Under the pieces are notes generated by a model, which had not been told where the DNA came from, did no database searches, and saw only the letters and a program-made list of their open reading frames with translations. This document shows positions 1-5,871 of a stretch of 6,841 nucleotides of DNA, in pieces. Numbering within the stretch: position 1 is the stretch's first letter; each line of letters begins with the position of its first letter. Origin of the DNA: Planctomycetota bacterium (GTDB taxonomy: Bacteria; Planctomycetota; UBA1135; GCA-002686595); the NCBI GenBank assembly GCA_021776885.1, contig JAJFFA010000104.1, positions 1 to 6,841 of the forward strand, read 5' to 3'. A program made the position numbers and the translations under genes.

Positions 1-1629
1 GACGCCGAGGGTCGGGTGCGCCTGAAGGCCGACCCCCTGGCGCGCTCGATGGAGCTGCCGCCGCACAGCGCGTCGCGGGTGTACTCGTCGAGCTACCGCT
101 TCCGCGACCGCGCCTGGCGCAACGCACGCGCGAAGCGCGAAGCGGCCCGTGAACCGCTCTCGATCTACGAGGTGCACCTGGGTTCCTGGCGCCGCGGCCC
201 CGCGGGCGAGTTCCTCTCCTACCGCGAGCTGGCCCCGCTGCTGGCCGAGCACGTCCTGGGCCTGGGCTTCACCCACGTCGAGCTCCTGCCCCTGGCCGAG
301 CACGCCTACTACGGCTCCTGGGGCTACCAGGTGACCGGCTTCTACGCCCCGACCACGCGCTACGGCGAACCGGATGATCTGCGCTTCCTGGTCGACACGC
401 TGCACGCAGCCGGCCTGGGCGTGATCCTCGACTGGGTCCCGGCGCACTTCCCGAAGGACGACTTCGCCCTGCGCCGCTTCGACGGCGGCGCCCTGTACGA
501 GCACCCCGACCCGCAGCGCGGCGAGCACCCGGACTGGGGCACGGCGATCTTCGACTACGGCCGCCGCGAAGTGCGCGGCTTCCTGATCGCCAACGCGCTC
601 TACTGGCTGAGGGAGTTCGGCCTGGACGGGCTGCGCGTCGATGCGGTCGCCTCGATGCTGTACCACAGCTACAGCCGCGAGGAGGGCGAGTGGAAGCCCA
701 ACGTGCTGGGCGGCCCCGAGAACCTCGAGGCCGTCGAGTTCGTGCGCGAGCTGAACCGTGCCGTGGCCGAGGAGTGCCCCGGGTGCATCACCATCGCGGA
801 GGAGTCGACCTCCTGGGACGGGGTCACGCGCGCGATCGCAGAGGACGGCCTGGGCTTCCACTTCAAGTGGAACATGGGCTGGATGCACGACACCCTCGAC
901 TACTTCGCCCTGGCCCCCGCCCAGCGCCCCGAGCAGCACGAGGCCCTGACCTTCGGCATGCACTACGAGCGCGACGAGCGCTTCCTGATGCCCCTCTCCC
1001 ACGACGAGGTCGTGCACGAGAAGCGCCCGCTGCTGTTCAAGATGGCCGGTGACGAGGAGCAGCGCTTCGCGCACCTGCGCGCGCTCTTCGTCTATCAGTG
1101 GACACGCCCCGGCAAGCAGCTCGTCTTCATGGGTGCCGAGCTGGGGGCCAGCAAGGAGTGGAACCACGACGAGGGCCTGGACTGGAGCCTCGCCGACGAC
1201 CCGCGGCGCCAGGGCCTGGCGCGGCTCATGACCGACCTGGGAGCCCTCTACCGCTCCTATCCGTGTCTCTGGCGCGACGACCACGAGGAAGCCGGCTTCG
1301 CCTGGATCGACTGCAAGGACGCCGACCAGTCGGTCATCTCCTACCAGCGCATGACGCGGCGCTCGCCGCGCCTGTTCATCGTCCTGAACCTGCGCCCGGA
1401 GCCCCACCCGGGCTACCGCATCGGCTCGCCCCGCCGCGGCGCCTGGCGCCTGATGCTCTCGTCCGTGGACGCGCGCTACGCGGGCAGCGCGGAAGAGCTG
1501 CCCTTGCACGTGGAGACCGAGCGCGTGCCATGGCACGATCAGCGCCGCTCCGTGGTGCTCGACCTGCCGCCCCTGTCGGCCCTCGTCTTCCGCCCGGTGC
1601 CCTCCCCCGAGAGACTCCCGCGAGCATGA
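1..1629 (+). CDS. glgB: 1,4-alpha-glucan branching enzyme GlgB, 5'-truncated by window edge
   Basis: This enzyme cuts alpha-1,4-glucan chains and re-attaches them by alpha-1,6 bonds, making the branches of glycogen in the cytoplasm. The frame is open from base 1, so the first 537-542 residues seen are the C-terminal part only. The start (ADPLA, then the ASRVY region) is the end of the CBM48 domain. The GH13 barrel follows, with YEVHLGSW, GSWGYQVTG and ILDWVPAHFPKD. The catalytic residues, numbered from base 1, are Asp214 (GLRVDAVASML), Glu267 (TIAEEST) and Asp335 (SHDEVVH). Their spacing of 53 and 68 equals that of E. coli GlgB D405/E458/D526, so about 190 residues probably lie upstream. The C-terminal beta domain ends near LPPLSALVF. 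One oddity is Glu340 in VVHEK, where the family normally has Gly. The stop overlaps the malQ start. Identification is firm; the true start is not visible. Confidence 0.97.
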   Translation, partial: DAEGRVRLKADPLARSMELPPHSASRVYSSSYRFRDRAWRNARAKREAAREPLSIYEVHLGSWRRGPAGEFLSYRELAPLLAEHVLGLGFTHVELLPLAEHAYYGSWGYQVTGFYAPTTRYGEPDDLRFLVDTLHAAGLGVILDWVPAHFPKDDFALRRFDGGALYEHPDPQRGEHPDWGTAIFDYGRREVRGFLIANALYWLREFGLDGLRVDAVASMLYHSYSREEGEWKPNVLGGPENLEAVEFVRELNRAVAEECPGCITIAEESTSWDGVTRAIAEDGLGFHFKWNMGWMHDTLDYFALAPAQRPEQHEALTFGMHYERDERFLMPLSHDEVVHEKRPLLFKMAGDEEQRFAHLRALFVYQWTRPGKQLVFMGAELGASKEWNHDEGLDWSLADDPRRQGLARLMTDLGALYRSYPCLWRDDHEEAGFAWIDCKDADQSVISYQRMTRRSPRLFIVLNLRPEPHPGYRIGSPRRGAWRLMLSSVDARYAGSAEELPLHVETERVPWHDQRRSVVLDLPPLSALVFRPVPSPERLPRA

Positions 1630-3509
1630 ACCACCCGCGCCCTGCCCTGATCGAACTCGCCGCGCGCCTCGGCATCCTCCCGGCCTACCACGCCGTCGGG
1701 GGAGAGCTGCGCGAGACGAGCGACCTGACCCGGGAGCGATTGATTCTGGCGCTGGGCTACGACCCATCGACGGAGAGCAGCGCGCGCGAGGCCCTGCGCG
1801 ACCTGGGTCCCGTCCCCGTAGAGGAAGCGGCCGCCCCCGAGCCCTGCCCCTCCCCCGCCGAGCTGCTGGGCGAGTCGAGGCGCGTGTTCGGGCTCTGGAC
1901 CAATCTCTACACGCTGCGCGGCAAGCACAGCGTGGGCCTGGGCGACCTCGGCGACCTGTCCGACCTGGCCCAGCGCGCGGGCGAGCTGGGCGCCAGCTTC
2001 GTCGGGCTGAACCCGCTGCACGCAGTGCGCCACCGCGGCGCGGAGATCAGCCCCTACGGCCCGGTCAGCCGGCTCTTCCGCAGCGCCAACTACCTGGCCC
2101 TGGACCGCGTACCCGAGCTCGAGCGCTGTCCGGCCGCCCGCGACCTGCTGCAGCGCGCCGCGCGCATCAACGACGAGCGCCGGATCGACTTCGACGCGGT
2201 CAGCGACACGAAGGCCGAGGCCATCGAAGCCCTCTGGTGCGTGTTCTGGGAAGAGCGCGACCAGCGCCCCAGTGAGCGCCACGTCGACTTCGACAGCTAC
2301 CTCGCGCAGGGCGGCCGCACCTTGATCGACTTCGCGACCTTCCGCGTCCTGGAGGAGCACTTCGCGGCAGAGGGCACGCCGCGCGACTGGCGCTCCTGGC
2401 CCATGGCCTACCGCGACCCACGCGGCGCCGACGTGGCCCGCTTCCGGCGCGAGCACGACCTCGACGTGCGGCGCGAGGCCTGGGTCCAGTTCGAGCTCGA
2501 TCGTCAGCTGGGCGAGGCGGCGGAACGCGGGCGCGCCGCGGGCATGGAGCTGGGCCTGTACCAGGACCTGGCCCTGGGCAGCGCCATCTCCGGCTTCGAT
2601 GCCTGGGCCTGGCCCGAGCTGTTCGTCGAGGGGGTCAGCCTGGGCGCTCCCCCCGACCCCTTCGCCCCCCAGGGCCAGAACTGGGGCCTGCCGCCGCTAC
2701 ACCCCGAGCGCCTGGCCCAGGGCCAGCTCGCCTACTGGCGCGGAGTCGTGCGCGCAGCCTTCCGCCACTCGGGCGCGGTGCGCATCGACCACGCGATGGG
2801 ACTCGAGCGGCAGTTCTGGATCCCGGCCGGTGCACCCTCGTCGGAGGGTGCGTACGTGCGCTTCCCCGCCCGCGCCCTGTTCGGCGTCGTGTGCGCGGAG
2901 AGCCGCAAGGCCGGCGCCCTGGTGGTGGGCGAGGACCTGGGCACGGTGCCCGAGGGCTTCCGCGAGCGCCTCGAGGGCTACGGCATGCTGTCCTCGTCGG
3001 TGCTCCTGTTCGAGCACGACGATGAAGGCGTCTTCCGCCACCCCGACGAGCTCTCGTCCCGCGCCATGGCCACCGCCAACACCCACGACCACGTGCCCCT
3101 CGAGGGCTACCTGAAGGCGCGCGACCTGTCGATCCGGCACGACGTCGGCGAGCTGGCCACGCAGGCCGACCTCGAGCAGGCCCGTGCGCAGCGCACGCAG
3201 GAGATGCGCTCGCTGATCGCGCGGCTGGTCGAGTCCGGCTGCCTCGAGCTGTCCCAGGCCGGCGACGACGGAGCCCTGGCCGCCGCCGCCCACGCCTTCC
3301 TGGCACGCAGCCCGGCGCCCCTCGTCGGGCTCTCCCTCGACGATCTGGCCGGGGTCGCGGAGCCGATCAACGTGCCCGGCGTGGGGGTCGACCGCTTCCC
3401 CTCCTGGTCGCGACGCATGGAGCTCTGCCTCGAGGAGATCCTCTCGAGCGAGCGCGCCCAGAGACTGCTCGCGCCCCTGGCCGAGCGGGGGCGCCAGCCG
3501 GTCCAGTAG
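1626..3509 (+). CDS. malQ: 4-alpha-glucanotransferase (amylomaltase, GH77)
   Basis: MalQ transfers alpha-1,4-glucan segments between maltodextrins and releases glucose, in the cytoplasm. The product is 627 residues, within the range of the longer bacterial MalQ type with an extra N-terminal domain (about residues 1-75). Visible GH77 blocks are the loop at 103-108 (VGLGDL), FVGLNPLHA, SPYGPVSRLF, the GLYQDLALG segment, and GAPPDPFAPQGQNWGLPP. The catalytic residues are Asp388 (RIDHAMGL, nucleophile), Glu436 (VVGEDLGTVPEGF, acid/base) and Asp488 (NTHDHVP). The C-terminal block (EPINVPG, then WSRR) is also present. The ATG at 1626 overlaps the glgB stop (ATGA), and only a weak GAGAG lies upstream at 1609-1613, so translation is probably coupled to glgB. 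The open frame continues upstream inside glgB to 1098, but that part has glgB shadow composition. His489 after the catalytic Asp is unusual; Leu or Met is common there. Confidence 0.96.
   Translation: MNHPRPALIELAARLGILPAYHAVGGELRETSDLTRERLILALGYDPSTESSAREALRDLGPVPVEEAAAPEPCPSPAELLGESRRVFGLWTNLYTLRGKHSVGLGDLGDLSDLAQRAGELGASFVGLNPLHAVRHRGAEISPYGPVSRLFRSANYLALDRVPELERCPAARDLLQRAARINDERRIDFDAVSDTKAEAIEALWCVFWEERDQRPSERHVDFDSYLAQGGRTLIDFATFRVLEEHFAAEGTPRDWRSWPMAYRDPRGADVARFRREHDLDVRREAWVQFELDRQLGEAAERGRAAGMELGLYQDLALGSAISGFDAWAWPELFVEGVSLGAPPDPFAPQGQNWGLPPLHPERLAQGQLAYWRGVVRAAFRHSGAVRIDHAMGLERQFWIPAGAPSSEGAYVRFPARALFGVVCAESRKAGALVVGEDLGTVPEGFRERLEGYGMLSSSVLLFEHDDEGVFRHPDELSSRAMATANTHDHVPLEGYLKARDLSIRHDVGELATQADLEQARAQRTQEMRSLIARLVESGCLELSQAGDDGALAAAAHAFLARSPAPLVGLSLDDLAGVAEPINVPGVGVDRFPSWSRRMELCLEEILSSERAQRLLAPLAERGRQPVQ
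2832..2851. repeat. Perfect 8-bp inverted repeat inside malQ
   Basis: GCACCCTC (2832-2839) and its exact reverse complement GAGGGTGC (2844-2851) are separated by the 4-base loop GTCG. The hairpin lies in the middle of malQ, about 40 bases after the codon for the catalytic nucleophile. No T-run follows, so it is not an intrinsic terminator. Such a stem can arise by chance in GC-rich coding sequence, and any role in mRNA structure is speculative. Confidence 0.45.
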
Positions 3510-4895
3510 GTGCCCGGCGAACGACGAGCAGAGGTCGCGGCGCAGGTCTACAGCGCCTTCGTCAGCTCGGCCTCGGGCGCGCAGCCGGCGGCGCTCGAGA
3601 GCCTCTACGCGGCCCACCCGGAGCTGGCCGACGAGCTGGCCGCGCTGCACGACCTGGCGGTCGAGGACCTGTACGTCGCCCTGCTCGAAGAGCGTCGCGC
3701 GGGCCGCGCGGTCGACCTGGAGCAGTACTGCGCGGCGCACCCGCTGCACGCCCGGGACCTGCGCGAGGCGGAGCGCGACGCCCAGGCCCTGGCCGGGCTG
3801 GCCCAGGAGCTGGGCGCGTCCGGCGCGGCGCCCGAGGGCCTGGGTCGCTATCACCTGCGGCGGCTCCTGGGGCAGGGCAGCATGGGCCAGGTGTACGAGG
3901 TCTGGGACGAGGAGCTGCGCCGCTCCCTGGCGCTCAAGCTGTTCACGCGCGAGGCCACGGACGCGCCGCTGCGCGCACGCTTCATCGAGGAAGCTCAGGT
4001 CACGAGCCAGCTCGACCACCCGGGGATCGTCCCCGTGCACGACCTCGGCTTCACCCCCGCCGGGCAGCCGTACATCACGATGAAGCTCGTCAAGGGCGGG
4101 ACCCTGGGCGACGCCATCGCGAGCGTGCAGCGGGGCGACGCCGCCTGGCCCCTGGCGCGCGGGGTCGAGTGTCTCGCGCGGGTGTGCGAAGCCGTGGGCT
4201 ACGCGCACCACAAGCAGCTGCTGCACCGGGACCTCAAGCCACAGAACGTCATGGTCGGGCGCTACGGCGCGGTCTACGTGGTCGACTGGGGACTCGCGCG
4301 CGCCTTCGGGAGAGCGGGCGAGCGGGTCGAGCTGGAGGGCGGCCTCGAGACGCGCGTGGCCGAGTCCGTGCGCAGTCAGGCGGACGCAGCTCCCTTGCAT
4401 ACGGTTCCGGGCACGGTGATCGGCACGCCCTTCTACATGGCGCCGGAGCTCTGCGTGCCGGATCGAGCGGCGCCGGATCCGCGGGTCGACGTGTACAGCG
4501 TGGGCGCCATGCTCTACTTCCTGCTCGCGGGACGGCGCCCCTACGAGCGCCCGGGCGAGTCGAGCGAAGCGCACCAGGTCCTGGCCCAGCTCGCGACGGG
4601 AGCGCCCGCCCCCCTGGCCCAGGTCGCCCCGGGCGCGGCGCCGCAGCTGGTGCAAGTCGCGCAGCGAGCGATGGCGCGCGACCCGGAGCAGCGCTACGCG
4701 AGCATGGAAGCCCTGGCCGAGGACCTGCGCGCGGCCCTGGCCGCGCAGGCCCCCCCCGCGCTCTCCGACAGCCTCCCCCCGGACAGGCCACCCCGCGCAC
4801 ACGAACGTCGCCTCGGGGCCCTCGAACTGCTGCTCCTGGGGGTCCTGATCTTCATCCTGGGTCTGTGGGCCGGACGCTGGTTCGCCGCCCCCTAA
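3510..4895 (+). CDS. Hanks-type serine/threonine protein kinase with C-terminal membrane anchor
   Basis: The 461-residue product is a PknB-like kinase that should phosphorylate proteins on Ser/Thr. Residues 1-100 are a helical region with two copies of an 'AAHP' module (14-49 and 55-90). The kinase domain spans about 112-410: glycine loop GQGSMGQV (121-128), Lys143, probable helix-C Glu161, HRDLKPQN with Asp241, DWG in place of DFG (259-261), and APE (311-313). All catalytic residues are present, so it should be active. DWG to APE is about 50 residues, longer than usual, as in many planctomycete and myxobacterial kinases. A proline-rich linker (about 414-430) leads to one hydrophobic helix (about 437-457) ending three or four residues before the stop, so the kinase is cytoplasmic and tail-anchored with no external sensor. 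The GTG start directly follows the malQ TAG in the same frame; no nearby in-frame ATG exists and no good Shine-Dalgarno is seen, so coupling to malQ is likely. Its substrate is unknown. Confidence 0.93.
   Translation: MPGERRAEVAAQVYSAFVSSASGAQPAALESLYAAHPELADELAALHDLAVEDLYVALLEERRAGRAVDLEQYCAAHPLHARDLREAERDAQALAGLAQELGASGAAPEGLGRYHLRRLLGQGSMGQVYEVWDEELRRSLALKLFTREATDAPLRARFIEEAQVTSQLDHPGIVPVHDLGFTPAGQPYITMKLVKGGTLGDAIASVQRGDAAWPLARGVECLARVCEAVGYAHHKQLLHRDLKPQNVMVGRYGAVYVVDWGLARAFGRAGERVELEGGLETRVAESVRSQADAAPLHTVPGTVIGTPFYMAPELCVPDRAAPDPRVDVYSVGAMLYFLLAGRRPYERPGESSEAHQVLAQLATGAPAPLAQVAPGAAPQLVQVAQRAMARDPEQRYASMEALAEDLRAALAAQAPPALSDSLPPDRPPRAHERRLGALELLLLGVLIFILGLWAGRWFAAP
3549..3779 (+). repeat. 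Tandem 41-residue repeat in the kinase N-terminus
   Basis: Kinase residues 14-49 and 55-90 align without gaps at an offset of 41. Shared positions include Tyr14/Tyr55, Ala16/Ala57, LeuGlu 29-30/70-71, AAHP 34-37/75-78, Ala40/Ala81 and Leu43/Leu84. About 10 of 36 positions are identical. Both copies look alpha-helical. Similar segments (acidic, then an 'HPEL' motif) often precede the kinase domain in planctomycete kinases; the role is unknown, and docking or oligomerisation is only a guess. Confidence 0.6.
4888..4892 (+). other. Run of five C before the kinase stop; possible -1 frameshift or indel site
   Basis: The last kinase codons are GCC GCC CCC followed by TAA at 4893-4895. If the ribosome slipped back one base on the C run, or if the true sequence had six C, reading would continue as CTA AGG GCC through the spacer into the propeller frame, which stays open to the TGA at 5867-5869. 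No downstream stimulatory structure is obvious; only a weak 5-bp stem, 4909-4913 with 4925-4929, was found. This is a candidate only. Confidence 0.2.
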
Positions 4896-4930
4896 GGGCC
4901 GCTCAGCGCCCCGATTCGTCCGCGCGGGGA

Positions 4931-4936
4931 TACCAT
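4931..4936 (+). promoter_or_regulatory. Possible -10 box (TACCAT) ahead of a leaderless GTG start
   Basis: TACCAT ends 6 bases before the GTG at 4943, the distance expected from a -10 box to a transcription start. The mRNA would then begin at or next to the start codon, which fits the lack of a Shine-Dalgarno there. No recognisable -35 box is found 16-18 bases upstream, where the sequence is only GC-rich. It lies where base composition changes and where a new transcription unit would be expected. Confidence 0.3.
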
Positions 4937-4942
4937 CGAGTC

Positions 4943-5869
4943 GTGCTCTCTTGGACGAATCCCGGGATCGCGCTCGCACGCGACCCGCTCTTCCCGTCGC
5001 TCGCCGGGCTCGCACCCGGCCCTGGAGGCAACCAGGTCGATTTCGTCACCGGAACCGACTCCTTCGGACAGCCCGCAACCCTGCTCGTGGCCCTGTTCGC
5101 GAAGGACGGGCAGTCACGCCTGCGCGCCTACGACCTCACGAACGCCCGCAACGTCGCGGGCACGGAGATTGCCCCGAAGGTCGACCTACGTCTCTCAGAG
5201 CACCCGGCGCGCATCGGGGACATGCCCTCCTTCCCCACCGGAATCGCCGTCGATGGGACGACGGTCTACGTCGCCATGGGAGCGCACGGCATCGCGCGCT
5301 ACACCTTCCCGGCGGGACAGCTCGATCCCCTGCCCCCGGGGGGCTCGCCCGCGACCGCGCAGCCGTCCTGGGGCCCGATCTTCGACGATCCGGCTGGCCC
5401 GGCGTCGCTCTTCAGCATGATGTCGCCCCCCGACGAGGAAGCTGAGCTGGGCTTCGCGGGCGACAGCATCCTGGCGCCCATCGTGGCGGACGTCGCCACC
5501 ATCGGAGGCGGCCTCGAGATCTACCGTTGGAGCGAAATGACCGACCCCTCCGGTGCGCAGCCAGTCTTCGAGGAGTGGGTAGGAAGGGACTCGGTCGCAG
5601 ACGAGCTTCCGAACAACACCTGGAACGTCGCGATCGACCCGATCAGTGACGATCCGGCCCATGCCCGCATCTACGCGGCGGTCCCGCGGGTAGGGATTCA
5701 GGTGTTCGACTTCATCCCCACAGCCTCCGGGGATCGCCTAGATCCGATCGAACTCATCCAGACGCCCGGCGAGGTGCAGTGGGTCGAGCTGCGCGAGGAC
5801 CCGGGGACGGGCGGACGCTCTCTCGTCGTGACGGACGTCGGCGGCGGAATTCGAATCTTGGAGGACTGA
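4943..5869 (+). CDS. Hypothetical propeller-like repeat protein, no signal peptide
   Basis: The function is not recognised. From the GTG at 4943 the product is 308 residues. It holds about five blade-like segments in which a beta strand is followed by a Gly-turn and a second strand: 48-73 (LLVALFAKDG, then LRAYDL), 100-122 (TVYVAMGAHGIARYTF), 174-196 (ILAPIVADV, then GGLEIYRW), 238-257 (ARIYAAVPRVGIQVFDF) and 278-306 (SLVVTDVGGGIRIL). These resemble LVIVD-type beta-propeller repeats. Such proteins are usually exported, but no signal peptide or membrane helix is present and the N-terminus begins abruptly, so one or two blades may be missing. It could be a 5'-truncated gene, a cytoplasmic protein, or the external part of the preceding kinase separated by a frameshift. 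No other in-frame start lies between the kinase stop and 4943. It is followed after 2 bases by the FG-GAP gene. The frame is confident; start and function are not. Confidence 0.7.
   Translation: MLSWTNPGIALARDPLFPSLAGLAPGPGGNQVDFVTGTDSFGQPATLLVALFAKDGQSRLRAYDLTNARNVAGTEIAPKVDLRLSEHPARIGDMPSFPTGIAVDGTTVYVAMGAHGIARYTFPAGQLDPLPPGGSPATAQPSWGPIFDDPAGPASLFSMMSPPDEEAELGFAGDSILAPIVADVATIGGGLEIYRWSEMTDPSGAQPVFEEWVGRDSVADELPNNTWNVAIDPISDDPAHARIYAAVPRVGIQVFDFIPTASGDRLDPIELIQTPGEVQWVELREDPGTGGRSLVVTDVGGGIRILED
5860..5864 (+). promoter_or_regulatory. Strong Shine-Dalgarno (GGAGG) for the FG-GAP gene
   Basis: GGAGG lies 7 bases before the ATG at 5872 and inside the last codons of the preceding gene. It is the best ribosome binding site in the window and fixes the start of the downstream gene. 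The two genes are separated by only 2 bases, so they are probably read from one mRNA. Confidence 0.8.
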
Positions 5870-5871
5870 CG

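Noticed and set aside
1098..1625. Upstream in-frame extension of malQ inside glgB
   Set aside because: The extension overlaps the conserved GlgB C-terminal domain in another frame and encodes an Arg/Pro/Ala-rich shadow. MalQ homology begins just after the ATG at 1626.
1539..2456. Minus-strand open frame of 305 codons across the glgB-malQ junction
   Set aside because: No recognisable motif, biased composition, and fully opposite conserved GlgB and MalQ coding sequence.
4884..4930. Possible intrinsic terminator after the kinase
   Set aside because: Only 4-5 bp stems can be drawn (around the TAA, and 4909-4913 with 4925-4929), and there is no T-run, so termination here is not supported.
4169..4942. 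Upstream extension of the propeller frame within the kinase gene
   Set aside because: This stretch overlaps the kinase catalytic core and reads as Arg/Gly/Ala-rich shadow protein. Only the last 47 bases after the kinase stop are considered, as a possible frameshift linker.
2697..5015. Very long minus-strand open frame (772 codons) opposite malQ, the kinase and the propeller start
   Set aside because: Its translation is rich in Arg, Gly, Val and Gln without domain motifs, and it lies opposite well-identified genes. Long antisense frames are expected at this GC content.
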